The notes under the pieces were generated by a model. It was not told the DNA's origin. It saw only the letters and a list, made by a program, of their open reading frames with translations, and searched no databases. The translations under genes were made by a program, and so were the position numbers. DNA of 64,000 nucleotides from Enterobacteriaceae bacterium ESL0689 (GTDB lineage: Bacteria > Pseudomonadota > Gammaproteobacteria > Enterobacterales > Enterobacteriaceae), in NCBI GenBank assembly GCA_029433525.1, contig JAQTIF010000001.1, positions 496,001 to 560,000 of the forward strand. The letters run 5' to 3'. How positions within the stretch are numbered: position 1 is the first letter of the stretch; the number at the start of each line of letters is the position of its first letter. Shown in pieces: positions 33,669 through 47,038 of this stretch.

Positions 33669-34037
33669 AAGTCAGTGTTACTTTTGAGTGCAAAGGTAGT
33701 GTGTAAGTTTCTGTTTATTCAGTGACTCGCCGTTAACAGCAAGCGATTGCTGTTTAACCTGAAAAAAGTGATATTCGGGCATTTCCGCCCAATATGCGGA
33801 GATTTGGCTGTTAAACTGTGTTTTATGATTTAGCGTAGTGTTATCAGGCGCCTATACATCGTGTTGTATTGCCTGATTTTTCGTCTGCGATAACGTTTTC
33901 ACAGTGTTACTGGTTTTCGCTCTCTACGCGATGGTACGGGTGGTTTTAAGATAGTGTTTATGCCGCTAATCGTGTCGTGGGTTTTGGTGTCAGTCGTTGT
34001 GATTCTGGCACCATCTGTAATTAACAACAAAGGGTAA
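33669..34037 (+). pseudogene. atpI: atpI pseudogene (ATP synthase accessory protein)
   Basis: AtpI assists assembly and Mg supply of the Fo ring but is dispensable. Here 123 codons align nearly end to end with the 126-residue E. coli protein. From 33669 the frame reads SVLLLSAKVVCKFLFIQ in place of SVSLVSRNVARKLLLVQ, then a stop (TGA) where E. coli has Leu. RLLFNLKK, DLAV and CFMI remain, the Trp of FAWRHQA is TAG, and a frame change follows. The last 25 codons (MPLIVSWVLV to APSVINNKG) are perfect. The start codon and ribosome site are gone. Several differences are C-to-T changes. Length has hardly shrunk, so decay is recent. It still forms the leader of the atp mRNA, ending nine bases before atpB. 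Confidence 0.88.
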
Positions 34038-34859
<822 letters not shown>

Positions 34860-34889
34860 TTTTTTACTATTGCATTACATTTTTATTGA

Positions 34890-35167
<278 letters not shown>

Positions 35168-35200
35168 TAATTCATTGAGTAACTTAAGAGGTATTGTGCT

Positions 35201-35671
35201 GTGAACATGAACGCAACAATCCTCGGCCAAGCTATCGCGTTTTTTGTATTCGTCTGGTTCTGCATGAAATATGTATGGCCGCCGATAATGGCCGCCATTG
35301 AGAAACGTCAGAAAGAAATTGCTGACGGTTTATCTTCAGCGGAGCGAGCAAAAAAAGATTTAGATCTTGCACAGACCAACGCGACTGACCAGCTGAAAAC
35401 AGCGAAAGAAGAAGCCCAGGTTATCATTGAGCAGGCTAATAAACGGCGTGCTCTTATACTGGATGAAGCGAAAGCTGAAGCAGAACAGGAACGCGCAAAA
35501 ATTATTGCGCAAGCCCAGGTTGAAATTGACGCTGAACGTAAACGTGCTCATGAGGAGTTACGTAAGCAGGTTGCAATGCTGGCTATTGCAGGGGCTGAGA
35601 AGATTATCGAACGATCCGTAGATGAAGCTGCGAACAGCGACATCGTGGATAAACTTGTCGCTGAACTGTAA
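35201..35671 (+). CDS. atpF: ATP synthase Fo subunit b
   Basis: 156-residue stator subunit with one N-terminal membrane helix ([18 protein letters not shown]) followed by a long right-handed coiled-coil that dimerises and holds F1 through delta. GTG start at 35201, as in E. coli, giving the normal length and NMNATILGQ. The C-terminal delta-binding end ([13 protein letters not shown]) is identical to the enteric consensus. Confidence 0.97.
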   Translation: MNMNATILGQAIAFFVFVWFCMKYVWPPIMAAIEKRQKEIADGLSSAERAKKDLDLAQTNATDQLKTAKEEAQVIIEQANKRRALILDEAKAEAEQERAKIIAQAQVEIDAERKRAHEELRKQVAMLAIAGAEKIIERSVDEAANSDIVDKLVAEL

Positions 35672-35685
35672 GGAGGGAGGGGCTG

Positions 35686-36219
35686 ATGTCTGAATTTGTA
35701 ACGGTAGCTCGCCCCTACGCCAAAGCAGCTTTTGACTTTGCCATCGAGCACAATCGTGTTGAACACTGGCAGAATATGCTGTTGTTTGCCGCTGAAGTGA
35801 CTAAAAATGAACAGATGGCAGAGCTTTTAACCGGTGATTTGGCACCAGAAGCGCTTTCCGATTCGTTTATCGCAGTCTGTGGTGAACAACTGGACGAAAA
35901 CGGTCAGAACCTGATTCGGGTTATGGCTGAAAATAGTCGTCTGCAAGTGTTACCGGATGTTCTTGAGTTGTTCATTCGTTTGCGCGCTGCCAGTGAGGCA
36001 ACCGCCACGGTCGAGGTGATTTCTGCCTCGCCATTGAGTGAAGAACAGCGGACGAAGATCATCGGCGCTATGGAAAAACGTCTGTCACGTAAAGTGAAGC
36101 TGAATTGCAAAATTGATAAGTCTGTTATGGCAGGTATTATCATCCGCTCGGGTGATATGGTCATAGATGGCAGTGTACGTAGCCGTCTTGATCGTCTGGC
36201 AGACGTCTTGCAGTCTTAA
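35686..36219 (+). CDS. atpH: ATP synthase F1 subunit delta
   Basis: 177-residue stator protein linking subunit b to the top of the alpha-beta hexamer. It starts [19 protein letters not shown], the typical N-terminal six-helix domain, and carries the conserved C-terminal signature GGIIIRSGD-like ([20 protein letters not shown]). It follows atpF by 14 bases with GGAGGGAGG as ribosome site. Confidence 0.96.
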   Translation: MSEFVTVARPYAKAAFDFAIEHNRVEHWQNMLLFAAEVTKNEQMAELLTGDLAPEALSDSFIAVCGEQLDENGQNLIRVMAENSRLQVLPDVLELFIRLRAASEATATVEVISASPLSEEQRTKIIGAMEKRLSRKVKLNCKIDKSVMAGIIIRSGDMVIDGSVRSRLDRLADVLQS

Positions 36220-36231
36220 GGGGACTGGAGC

Positions 36232-37773
36232 ATGCAACTGAATTCCACCGAAATCAGCGAACTGATCAAGCAGCGCATTGCTCAGTTTAAGGTTGTGAGC
36301 GAGGCTCACAACGAAGGTACTATTGTTTCTGTCAGTGATGGTGTTATCCGTATTCACGGACTGGCCGATTGTATGCAGGGGGAGATGCTTTCTCTGCCTG
36401 GCGGTCGTTATGCCATCGCACTGAATCTTGAACGTGACTCTGTGGGTGCCGTGGTGATGGGGCCATATACTGACCTTGCCGAAGGCATGACAGTAAAATG
36501 CACCGGGCGTATTCTTGAAGTTCCGGTTGGCCGTGGCCTGCTGGGACGTGTTGTGAATACCCTGGGTGAACCCATCGATGGCAAAGGCGCTGTCGAGCAT
36601 GATGGTTTTTCCGCTGTCGAAGCGATTGCCCCGGGTGTTATTGAACGTCAATCTGTAGAGCAGCCTGTTCAGACAGGCTACAAATCTGTCGATGCCATGA
36701 TTCCTGTCGGCCGTGGTCAGCGTGAGCTTATCATTGGTGACCGTCAGACCGGTAAAACCGCGTTGGCAATTGATGCCATCATCAATCAGCGTGATTCTGG
36801 CATCAAGTGTGTCTATGTGGCCATTGGGCAGAAAGCATCTACCATCTCGAATGTTGTGCGTAAACTGGAAGAGCATGGTGCGCTAGAAAACACTATCGTT
36901 GTTGTGGCTACGGCTTCTGAATCGGCGGCCCTGCAGTATCTGGCACCTTATGCCGGTTGCGCAATGGGTGAATACTTCCGTGACCGTGGTGAAGACGCGC
37001 TGATTGTTTATGATGATCTGTCTAAGCAAGCGGTGGCTTACCGTCAGGTTTCTCTGTTGCTTCGTCGGCCACCAGGACGTGAAGCGTTTCCTGGTGATGT
37101 TTTCTATCTTCATTCTCGTTTGCTGGAACGTGCTTCTCGTGTTAATGCAGAATATGTTGAGAACTTTACGAAAGGTGAAGTGAAAGGTAAAACGGGCTCT
37201 CTGACCGCGCTGCCGATCATTGAAACGCAGGCGGGTGACGTTTCTGCATTTGTGCCGACCAACGTTATTTCTATTACCGATGGTCAGATATTCCTGGAAA
37301 CCAATTTGTTTAACTCTGGTATTCGTCCGGCAGTTAACCCAGGGATCTCGGTATCCCGTGTTGGTGGTGCGGCTCAGTCTAAAATCATGAAGAAACTGTC
37401 GGGGGGTATTCGTACCGCGCTGGCGCAGTATCGTGAACTGGCTGCATTCTCGCAGTTTGCTTCTGATCTGGATGATGCGACCCGTAAACAGTTAAATCAT
37501 GGTCAGAAAGTCACTGAGTTGCTGAAACAGAAACAGTATGCACCGATGTCTGTGGCACAGCAGAGTCTGGTTCTGTTTGCTGCGGAGCGCGGATATCTTG
37601 AGGATGTGGAGCTGGCAAAAATTGGCAGTTTTGAAGCTGCGTTGCTGGCTTATGCTGAACATGAGCATGCCCCATTGATGCAAGAGATTAACCAGACCGG
37701 TAGCTACAGTGATGAGCTTGAAGGCAAACTGAAAAGTGTCCTTGACGCTTTCAAAGCAACCCAGACCTGGTAA
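36232..37773 (+). CDS. atpA: ATP synthase F1 subunit alpha
   Basis: 513-residue non-catalytic nucleotide-binding subunit. The P-loop GDRQTGKTA is near residue 169 and the Walker [13 protein letters not shown] near 265, followed by the ATPase alpha/beta signature [17 protein letters not shown] with the arginine finger near residue 373-376. It starts 12 bases after atpH. No anomalies. Confidence 0.98.
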   Translation: MQLNSTEISELIKQRIAQFKVVSEAHNEGTIVSVSDGVIRIHGLADCMQGEMLSLPGGRYAIALNLERDSVGAVVMGPYTDLAEGMTVKCTGRILEVPVGRGLLGRVVNTLGEPIDGKGAVEHDGFSAVEAIAPGVIERQSVEQPVQTGYKSVDAMIPVGRGQRELIIGDRQTGKTALAIDAIINQRDSGIKCVYVAIGQKASTISNVVRKLEEHGALENTIVVVATASESAALQYLAPYAGCAMGEYFRDRGEDALIVYDDLSKQAVAYRQVSLLLRRPPGREAFPGDVFYLHSRLLERASRVNAEYVENFTKGEVKGKTGSLTALPIIETQAGDVSAFVPTNVISITDGQIFLETNLFNSGIRPAVNPGISVSRVGGAAQSKIMKKLSGGIRTALAQYRELAAFSQFASDLDDATRKQLNHGQKVTELLKQKQYAPMSVAQQSLVLFAAERGYLEDVELAKIGSFEAALLAYAEHEHAPLMQEINQTGSYSDELEGKLKSVLDAFKATQTW

Positions 37774-37825
37774 ATTCAGGCGACTTGTCTTCAGCAGACA
37801 AGTCGCGGGGCATTGAGGAGAAGTC

Positions 37826-40098
<2,273 letters not shown>

Positions 40099-40118
40099 CG
40101 CCTTAATCGGAGGGTGAT

Positions 40119-40538
40119 ATGGCAATAACTTACCACCTGGATGTCGTCAGTGCAGAGCAACAGCTTTTCTCTGGTCTGGTCGAGAAAATCCAGGTTACGG
40201 GTAGCGAAGGGGATTTGGGGATCTACCCCGGTCACACTCCGTTACTCACCGCCATTAAGCCAGGTATGATTTACATCGTTAAGCAGTATGGTCATGAAGA
40301 GTTCATCTATCTGTCTGGGGGAATTCTTGAGGTGCAGCCTGACCGTGTGACCGTGCTTGCTGATACCGCTATCCGTGGTCAGGATCTTGATGAAGCGTTA
40401 GCTCTGGAGTCAAAGCGTAAAGCCGAAGAGAATATTCATAACTCTCATGGTGATGTTGATTACGCCCAGGCATCGACAAAACTGGCTAAAGCGATTGCTA
40501 AACTGCGGGTTATCGAGCTAACGAAAAAGGTGATGTAA
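40119..40538 (+). CDS. atpC: ATP synthase F1 subunit epsilon
   Basis: 139-residue rotor subunit and intrinsic inhibitor. The N-terminal beta-sandwich (residues 1-86, with [17 protein letters not shown]) contacts gamma and the c-ring; the C-terminal two-helix inhibitory domain is present. Last gene of the atp operon, followed by a terminator hairpin. Confidence 0.97.
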   Translation: MAITYHLDVVSAEQQLFSGLVEKIQVTGSEGDLGIYPGHTPLLTAIKPGMIYIVKQYGHEEFIYLSGGILEVQPDRVTVLADTAIRGQDLDEALALESKRKAEENIHNSHGDVDYAQASTKLAKAIAKLRVIELTKKVM

Positions 40539-40554
40539 CACCGGCTTGAAAATA

Positions 40555-40590
40555 AAAAACCAGTCTGTCAATCAGGCTGGTTTTTTCTGT
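40555..40590 (+). terminator. atp operon terminator
   Basis: Stem AACCAGTCTG / CAGGCTGGTT with a short loop followed by a T run (TTTTTTCTG), 17 bases after atpC. Confidence 0.92.
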
Positions 40591-40649
40591 TTGATTTTTA
40601 TTCATGGATAAAAATAGCAAAAACAAGATATTATTCGATAAATTAAGCG

Positions 40650-40691
40650 TCTATCCTGTCAGGCTGCGACGATGACGCCTGACAGGATAGA
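40650..40691. repeat. Inverted repeat in the atpC-glmU intergenic region
   Basis: Perfect 15-bp arms TCTATCCTGTCAGGC / GCCTGACAGGATAGA around a 12-base loop, not followed by T. It sits just upstream of glmU, where transcription from its own promoter or read-through from atp would begin. The arm ends (TATCC..) faintly recall the ends of the miniature repeat family, but no core is present. Confidence 0.6.
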
Positions 40692-40722
40692 GGCTAAGTT
40701 ATAAATCACCGTCAGGACACCT

Positions 40723-42096
40723 ATGCTGAATAGTACAATGAGCGTGGTTATCCTTGCTGCAGGCAAGGGAACCCGTATGTATTCTGATCTCCCCAAAGTG
40801 CTGCACACCCTGTCTGGCAAATCAATGGTTCAGCATGTTATTAATACCAGTAAAAATCTTGGTGCTTCTGCGATCCATCTGGTCTATGGCTATGGCGGCG
40901 ATTTACTTCATCAGGCACTGCATGAAGATAACCTCAACTGGGTATTACAACCAGAACAGCTTGGTACCGGACATGCTATCCAGCAGGCTGCTCCTTTCTT
41001 TCGCGATGATGAAGATATCCTGGTACTGTATGGCGATGTGCCGCTGATATCGGTTGAGACTTTGCAGCGTCTGCGAACAGCAAAACCGCAGGGCGGAATA
41101 AGCTTAATCTCTGTGGCGGTTGACCAACCTGACGGCTATGGTCGCATTCTGCGTCAGAATGGCAAAGTGACCGGGATTATTGAGCACAAAGATGCCAGTG
41201 ATGAACAGCGACAGATTAAAGAAATTAATACCGGTATTTTGCTCACCGGTGGTGCAGATTTAAAGCGCTGGCTGGCAAGACTCACCAATAACAACGTTCA
41301 GGGCGAATATTACATCACTGATATTATCGCGATGGCGCATCAGGAAGGTCGGGAAATTGTGACTGTTCATCCCCAGCGCTTAAGCGAAGTTGAAGGGGTC
41401 AATAATCGTCTGCAGCTGGCACGTCTGGAGCGTATTTATCAGTCGGAACAAGCGGAAAAGCTATTACTGGCTGGCGTGATGTTACGCGATCCTTCACGTT
41501 TTGACTTGCGTGGCACACTGACACATGGCCGTGATGTTGAAATTGATACTAATGTTATCCTTGAAGGTCACATTGTGCTGGGTAATCGGGTAAAAATAGG
41601 CGCAGGTTGCATCATAAAAAACAGCATTATTGAAGATGATTGTGAGATCAGCCCCTATTCCGTGCTGGATGGTGCACATTTACAGGTAAATTGTACTATC
41701 GGTCCGTTTGCGCGATTACGTCCAGGAGCAGAACTGCTCAAAGGGGCACATGTCGGCAACTTTGTTGAAATGAAAAAAGCGCGGCTGGGACAAGGATCGA
41801 AAGCCGGGCATCTGACCTATCTCGGTGATGCCGAAATTGGTGATAACGTTAATATCGGCGCGGGTACGATCACCTGTAACTATGATGGTGCGAATAAGTT
41901 TAAAACGCTAATTGGCGATAATGTGTTTATCGGCTCTGATACCCAACTCGTGGCACCTGTTACGGTGGGTAACGGTGCTACTATAGCAGCCGGGACGACG
42001 GTCACACGTAATGTTGCTGATCATGAGCTGGTTTTAAGTCGTGTACCACAAGTCCATAAACAGGGCTGGCAACGTCCGGTGAAGAAAAAAAACTAA
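40723..42096 (+). CDS. glmU: GlmU, GlcNAc-1-P uridyltransferase / GlcN-1-P acetyltransferase
   Basis: 457-residue bifunctional enzyme making UDP-GlcNAc for peptidoglycan and LPS. The N-terminal pyrophosphorylase domain has [18 protein letters not shown] near residue 11; the C-terminal left-handed beta-helix acetyltransferase is built of hexapeptide repeats (residues about 250-440) with [17 protein letters not shown] near the acetyl-CoA site. The start [11 protein letters not shown] matches the E. coli length. It is followed 151 bases later by glmS. Confidence 0.97.
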   Translation: MLNSTMSVVILAAGKGTRMYSDLPKVLHTLSGKSMVQHVINTSKNLGASAIHLVYGYGGDLLHQALHEDNLNWVLQPEQLGTGHAIQQAAPFFRDDEDILVLYGDVPLISVETLQRLRTAKPQGGISLISVAVDQPDGYGRILRQNGKVTGIIEHKDASDEQRQIKEINTGILLTGGADLKRWLARLTNNNVQGEYYITDIIAMAHQEGREIVTVHPQRLSEVEGVNNRLQLARLERIYQSEQAEKLLLAGVMLRDPSRFDLRGTLTHGRDVEIDTNVILEGHIVLGNRVKIGAGCIIKNSIIEDDCEISPYSVLDGAHLQVNCTIGPFARLRPGAELLKGAHVGNFVEMKKARLGQGSKAGHLTYLGDAEIGDNVNIGAGTITCNYDGANKFKTLIGDNVFIGSDTQLVAPVTVGNGATIAAGTTVTRNVADHELVLSRVPQVHKQGWQRPVKKKN

Positions 42097-42247
42097 AAAG
42101 GCCAGCGGCAATAGTGATTAATCATATCGTTGCAAAAAACGGATGATACAGAATAATTTTATTATCAGTGATTTATGTTGTTGAAAATAGATAATCACGC
42201 TTCGGTATCGGCAATCCCGGGTAAAACCATGATCAGGAATTTTAACT

Positions 42248-44077
42248 ATGTGTGGAATTGTAGGCGCAGTAGCACAACGCGATATTGCTGAAATCCTTCT
42301 TGAAGGCTTACGTCGTCTGGAATACCGGGGATACGACTCAGCCGGTCTGGCGATTGTTGATGACCAGGGGCAGATGTCCCGTATTCGTCGTGTAGGAAAA
42401 GTTCAGGTACTGGCTCAGGCGGCAGAAGCATATCCACTGCACGGTGGCACGGGGATTGCGCATACGCGCTGGGCGACACATGGTGAGCCTTCCGAAGATA
42501 ACGCACACCCCCATCTTTCTGACCATATTCTGGTCGTTCATAACGGTATTATTGAAAACTACGAAGAATTACGTGATCTGTTGCAAGCGCGTGGCTATCT
42601 CTTTGTATCAGAAACAGATACTGAAGTGATTGCTCACCTGGTTCACTGGGAACTGAAACAAGGCGGAACGTTACGTGAAGCGGTGATGCGTGCGATCCCC
42701 CACTTACGTGGTGCTTATGGCGCGGTCATTATGGATACCCGCACGCCAGGAACGCTGCTGGCGGCGCGATCGGGGAGCCCGCTGGTCATTGGCCTGGGCG
42801 TGGGAGAGAACTTCATTGCTTCCGATCAGCTGGCCCTGCTACCGGTAACCCGCCGTTTTATCTTTCTCGAAGAGGGCGATATTGCAGAAGTGACCCGCCG
42901 TTCTGTGGTTATCTTTGATAAATCGGCAAACGAAGTTAAACGCCCGGATATCGAATCTAACCTGCAATATGATGCGGGTGATAAGGGTGCCTATCGTCAC
43001 TACATGCAAAAAGAGATTTACGATCAGCCGGATGCGATAAAAAACACGCTGATTGGCCGCATCCGTCAGGGGGCGGTTGATCTGAGCGAACTCGGGGCTG
43101 ATGCTGATACTATGTTATCGCAGGTTGAGCATATTCAGATTGTCGCCTGCGGCACCTCGTATAATGCGGGAATGGTATCCCGTTACTGGTTTGAGGCACT
43201 GGCGGGTATCCCCTGCGATGTCGAAATCGCCTCTGAGTTTCGCTACCGTAAATCTGCGCGACGTCACAACAGCCTGATGATCACCCTCTCCCAGTCTGGT
43301 GAGACAGCGGATACCCTGGCGGCCCTGCGTTTATCAAAACAACTGGGTTATCTTGGTTCATTGACTATCTGCAATGTTGCGGGGTCTTCTCTGGTACGGG
43401 AATCAGACCTGGCATTGATGACCCGTGCGGGTACAGAAATTGGTGTCGCATCGACTAAGGCTTTTACCACTCAGTTAACGGTATTATTACTCCTGGTCGC
43501 CAGGCTGGCCCATCTCCGGAGCCAGCCCGCTGAAGTTGAAAAGCGAATTATCCATGCCTTACAGGCACTGCCAAATCGTATTGAGCAGATGTTATATCAG
43601 GATAAACGCATCGCGGCGCTGGCTGAGCACTTTTCTGATAAGCACCATGCGCTGTTTCTCGGCCGTGGAGATCAATATCCGATAGCACACGAAGGGGCCC
43701 TTAAGCTAAAAGAGATCTCTTATATCCATGCGGAAGCCTATGCCGCAGGTGAGCTGAAACATGGCCCTCTGGCATTAATTGATGCTGACATGCCAGTGAT
43801 CGTCATCGCGCCGAACAATGAATTGCTGGAAAAGCTCAAATCTAATATTGAAGAAGTGCGTGCCCGTGGAGGGCAATTGTATGTCTTTGCCGATGGTGAC
43901 GCCGGTTTTAACGGTAATGACAATATGCACCTTATTGAAATGCCACATGTGGAAGAGGAGATTGCTCCCATCTTCTATACCATACCGCTGCAGCTGCTGG
44001 CCTATCATGTCGCGCTGATTAAAGGCACCGATGTTGATCAGCCGCGTAATCTGGCGAAATCGGTGACTGTCGAGTAG
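42248..44077 (+). CDS. glmS: GlmS, glucosamine-6-phosphate synthase
   Basis: 609-residue amidotransferase that makes glucosamine 6-phosphate from fructose 6-phosphate and glutamine. After removal of Met the nucleophile Cys1 heads [19 protein letters not shown]. The glutaminase domain covers residues 1-240 and two SIS sugar-isomerase domains the rest, with active-site stretches CGTSYNAG and [11 protein letters not shown] and the terminal [15 protein letters not shown]. In E. coli glmS is controlled by the small RNAs GlmY/GlmZ acting in the glmU-glmS spacer; I cannot confirm that site here. Confidence 0.97.
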   Translation: MCGIVGAVAQRDIAEILLEGLRRLEYRGYDSAGLAIVDDQGQMSRIRRVGKVQVLAQAAEAYPLHGGTGIAHTRWATHGEPSEDNAHPHLSDHILVVHNGIIENYEELRDLLQARGYLFVSETDTEVIAHLVHWELKQGGTLREAVMRAIPHLRGAYGAVIMDTRTPGTLLAARSGSPLVIGLGVGENFIASDQLALLPVTRRFIFLEEGDIAEVTRRSVVIFDKSANEVKRPDIESNLQYDAGDKGAYRHYMQKEIYDQPDAIKNTLIGRIRQGAVDLSELGADADTMLSQVEHIQIVACGTSYNAGMVSRYWFEALAGIPCDVEIASEFRYRKSARRHNSLMITLSQSGETADTLAALRLSKQLGYLGSLTICNVAGSSLVRESDLALMTRAGTEIGVASTKAFTTQLTVLLLLVARLAHLRSQPAEVEKRIIHALQALPNRIEQMLYQDKRIAALAEHFSDKHHALFLGRGDQYPIAHEGALKLKEISYIHAEAYAAGELKHGPLALIDADMPVIVIAPNNELLEKLKSNIEEVRARGGQLYVFADGDAGFNGNDNMHLIEMPHVEEEIAPIFYTIPLQLLAYHVALIKGTDVDQPRNLAKSVTVE

Positions 44078-44085
44078 ATTCAGTC

Positions 44086-44107
44086 CGTCATGCCTGCGGG
44101 CATGACG
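44086..44107 (+). terminator. Hairpin after glmS
   Basis: Perfect stem CGTCATGCC / GGGCATGACG around a tiny loop, eight bases after the glmS stop. It lacks a convincing T run (TCATTC follows), so termination efficiency is uncertain. Confidence 0.5.
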
Positions 44108-44226
44108 TCATTCTGAGGATTCATATCTTAAACAGAATCGCTAAAAATAGCGGTATTACTGCATCCAATGTTCTATTTTAGTATATGATAGCGGCGAATT
44201 TTCCCCATTGAGTTCGGAAATCGATA

Positions 44227-45564
44227 ATGAGTCAACAACAAATCCCCCCGTCTTCTGATACGGGGCTGCTGGATCGCGTGTTCAAACTGCGCAAACATAG
44301 TACGACGGTGCGCACCGAAGTCATCGCAGGTTTCACGACTTTTCTGACGATGGTTTACATTATCTTTGTTAACCCACAGATTCTGGGGGTTGCAGGGATG
44401 GATACACACGTCGTATTTACAACCACCTGTCTGATTGCTGCTTTCGGCAGTATTCTGATGGGGCTGCTGGCTAATCTGCCGGTCGCGCTGGCACCGGCGA
44501 TGGGTCTGAATGCTTTCTTTGCTTTTGTCGTCGTACAGGCGATGGGATTATCGTGGCAGACCGGTATGGGCGCTATTTTCTGGGGAGCGATAGGCCTGCT
44601 GCTATTGACCATTTTTCGTGTACGTTACTGGATGATTGCCAATATTCCACTCAGTCTGCGTGTCGGGATCACCAGTGGTATTGGGTTATTTATCGGCATG
44701 ATGGGGCTCAAAAATGCCGGGGTGATTGTCGCGAATAAAGATACCCTGGTCAGTATTGGCAACCTGACCTCTCACAGTGTATTACTGGGGATTCTGGGGT
44801 TCTTTATCATCGTTATCCTTGCCGCGCGCAATATTCATGCTGCGGTGTTGATTGCGATGGTAGTAACGACCTTGCTGGGTTGGATGCTGGGTGATGTTCA
44901 CTACAGCGGGATTATTTCTGCTCCACCGGATGTGACCTCGGTCATTGGCCATATTGATCTCGCCGGTTCATTTAATCTCGGGCTCTCAGGAATTATCTTC
45001 TCTTTTATGCTGGTGAATTTGTTTGATTCTTCCGGCACGCTGATTGCGGTAACGGATAAAGCGGGTCTAACTGACGAAAAGGGAAAATTCCCACACATGA
45101 AGCAAGCGTTGTATGTCGACAGTATTTCCTCGGTGGTGGGATCTTTTATCGGCACATCTTCGGTGACGGCTTATATTGAGTCGACATCCGGTGTTTCTGT
45201 GGGCGGTCGTACCGGTCTGACCGCGGTCGTGGTGGGAATTTTATTCCTGCTGGTTATCTTTTTATCACCGCTTGCCGGAATGGTGCCTGCTTATGCGGCT
45301 GCGGGTGCGCTAATCTATGTCGGTGTATTGATGACTTCCAGCCTGGTGCGCGTGAAATGGAACGATCTGACCGAAGCTGTTCCCGCATTTATTACCGCAG
45401 TGATGATGCCCTTTAGCTTCTCGATTACTGAAGGTATTGCGCTGGGGTTTATCTCATATTGTGTGATGAAAATCGGCACCGGGCGCCTGCGTGATCTCAG
45501 TCCATGTGTGATCATCGTGTCGCTGCTGTTTGTGCTAAAAATAGTCTTTGTCGATGCCCATTAA
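44227..45564 (+). CDS. adeP: AdeP (YieG), adenine permease
   Basis: 445-residue proton symporter of the AzgA branch of the nucleobase-ascorbate transporter family, with about thirteen membrane segments. The length and sequence follow E. coli AdeP (EVIAGFTTFLTMVYIIFVNP, ALAPAMGLNAFFAFVVV, LVNLFDSSGTLIAVTDKAG, GTSSVTAYIESTSGVSVGGR). It lies next to mnmE as in E. coli and converges with it. A -10-like TATGAT lies 40 bases upstream. Confidence 0.94.
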   Translation: MSQQQIPPSSDTGLLDRVFKLRKHSTTVRTEVIAGFTTFLTMVYIIFVNPQILGVAGMDTHVVFTTTCLIAAFGSILMGLLANLPVALAPAMGLNAFFAFVVVQAMGLSWQTGMGAIFWGAIGLLLLTIFRVRYWMIANIPLSLRVGITSGIGLFIGMMGLKNAGVIVANKDTLVSIGNLTSHSVLLGILGFFIIVILAARNIHAAVLIAMVVTTLLGWMLGDVHYSGIISAPPDVTSVIGHIDLAGSFNLGLSGIIFSFMLVNLFDSSGTLIAVTDKAGLTDEKGKFPHMKQALYVDSISSVVGSFIGTSSVTAYIESTSGVSVGGRTGLTAVVVGILFLLVIFLSPLAGMVPAYAAAGALIYVGVLMTSSLVRVKWNDLTEAVPAFITAVMMPFSFSITEGIALGFISYCVMKIGTGRLRDLSPCVIIVSLLFVLKIVFVDAH

Positions 45565-45587
45565 ATAGTTAGTCACTACTCACTATC

Positions 45588-45619
45588 CTGTATCGGTAAA
45601 AGGTTATTTACCGATACAG
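45588..45619. terminator. Convergent adeP/mnmE palindrome overlapping the mnmE 3' end
   Basis: Perfect 13-bp arms CTGTATCGGTAAA / TTTACCGATACAG with a six-base loop. The right arm is the end of the mnmE coding sequence itself (codons for C-I-G-K plus the stop region). No T run on either strand, so it may stop or stabilise transcripts from both sides rather than act as a classic terminator. Confidence 0.5.
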
Positions 45620-46968
45620 AAGCTGGAGAATATCCGTCCCAGCAAGTCATCAGAGGTAAACTCACCGGTTATTTCGCTCAACGCTTGATGGGCGAGCCGC
45701 AGCTCTTCAGCCAGTAGTTCACCCGCGCAGGCATCAATCAGCTGAGATTTTCCCTGTTGCAGATGGCTGGCAGCCTCAGACAGTGCCTGTAAATGGCGGC
45801 GACGCGCGAGAAATCCCCCTTCTGTATTGCTCTCAAAGCCCATACTTTGCTGAAGATGATGGCGTAACAGATCAATACCTCCTCCGGTACGGGCTGACAA
45901 ACGAATCAGTGAGTAACCGTTCACTTCACTAAGACCTGGCACTTCACCGGTGATATCGGCTTTATTGCGCACAACGGTAATCGGTAATTTTTCTGGCAGA
46001 TGTTCGATAAAATCTGGCCAGATATCTGCAGGATCGCTGGCATCGGTAGTGGTGCCATCCACCATAAAGAGTACGCGGTCAGCTTGCTCTATTTCCTGCC
46101 AGGCACGTTCGACCCCAATTCGTTCGACTTCATCATGGGCATCGCGAAGACCGGCGGTATCAATAATATGAAGAGGCATGCCATCAATATGAATATGCTC
46201 GCGCAATACGTCACGAGTGGTGCCAGCAATATCGGTAACGATAGCGGCTTCCCGTCCCGCCAGTGCATTGAGCAGACTGGATTTTCCCGCGTTAGGACGA
46301 CCAGCGATAACCACCTTCATCCCTTCTCGTAACAGACTCCCCTGACGCGCTTCGGCACGCACAGCATCAAGATCGGCGATCACAGCATTAAGCCGGGCTT
46401 CTGTTTTACCATCAGAAAGAAAATCGATTTCTTCATCGGGAAAATCGATCGCCGCTTCTACATAAATACGTAAGTCAGTGAGTGCTTCCACCAGCTGATG
46501 GATTCGCGCAGAAAAGGTTCCCTGGAGTGAATTAAGCGCTGAACGTGCTGCCTGTTCGGAACTGGCATCGATCAGATCGGCGATAGCTTCGGCCTGCGCC
46601 AGATCAAGTTTATCGTTAAGAAATGCCCGTTCCGAAAATTCACCAGGACGAGCGATACGCACACCGGGTAACATAAGAATACGTTTGAGCAGGAGATCGA
46701 GGATCACCGGGCCACCGTGCCCCTGAAGCTCTAAAACATCCTCACCGGTGAAAGAGTGTGGCGCGGGAAACCACAGTGCGATCCCCTGATCCAGTAATGT
46801 CCCGTCGGCATTTTTAAAAGGTAAATAACCGGCATAACGCGGTTTGGGCAGTTGACCGAGTACAGCGTGTGCAACATCGCGCGCTTTCTCACCGGAGACC
46901 CGCAGGATACCGACCCCGCCGCGTCCCGGCGGTGTGGCCTGGGCGACGATAGTGTCATTATGACTCAT
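45604..46968 (-). CDS. mnmE: MnmE (TrmE), tRNA U34-modifying GTPase
   Basis: 454-residue GTPase that works with MnmG. The N-terminal tetrahydrofolate-binding domain covers residues 1-118, a helical domain brackets the G domain (P-loop [14 protein letters not shown] near 226, G2 TTRD, DTAGLRD G3, NKAD G4), and the conserved C-terminal CIGK motif closes the protein. Intact. A hairpin separates it from yidC upstream. Confidence 0.97.
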   Translation of the reverse strand: MSHNDTIVAQATPPGRGGVGILRVSGEKARDVAHAVLGQLPKPRYAGYLPFKNADGTLLDQGIALWFPAPHSFTGEDVLELQGHGGPVILDLLLKRILMLPGVRIARPGEFSERAFLNDKLDLAQAEAIADLIDASSEQAARSALNSLQGTFSARIHQLVEALTDLRIYVEAAIDFPDEEIDFLSDGKTEARLNAVIADLDAVRAEARQGSLLREGMKVVIAGRPNAGKSSLLNALAGREAAIVTDIAGTTRDVLREHIHIDGMPLHIIDTAGLRDAHDEVERIGVERAWQEIEQADRVLFMVDGTTTDASDPADIWPDFIEHLPEKLPITVVRNKADITGEVPGLSEVNGYSLIRLSARTGGGIDLLRHHLQQSMGFESNTEGGFLARRRHLQALSEAASHLQQGKSQLIDACAGELLAEELRLAHQALSEITGEFTSDDLLGRIFSSFCIGK

Positions 46969-46991
46969 GGTATATCTCTATGTTTTATAAT

Positions 46992-47018
46992 AAAAAAGCG
47001 GTCATTCGACCGCTTTTT
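46992..47018. terminator. Hairpin between yidC and mnmE
   Basis: Stem AAAAAGCGGTC / GACCGCTTTTT with an ATTC loop and A/T tracts on both sides, so it can terminate transcription in either direction. It lies 20 bases after the yidC stop, so mnmE probably depends on read-through or its own promoter. Confidence 0.85.
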
Positions 47019-47038
47019 GTTTTCGCCTGCTTAACGCA

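Noticed and set aside
36085-36876. A 263-codon minus-strand frame opposite atpH-atpA
   Set aside because: It is a shadow of the strongly conserved atpA reading frame, with no start context or homology of its own.
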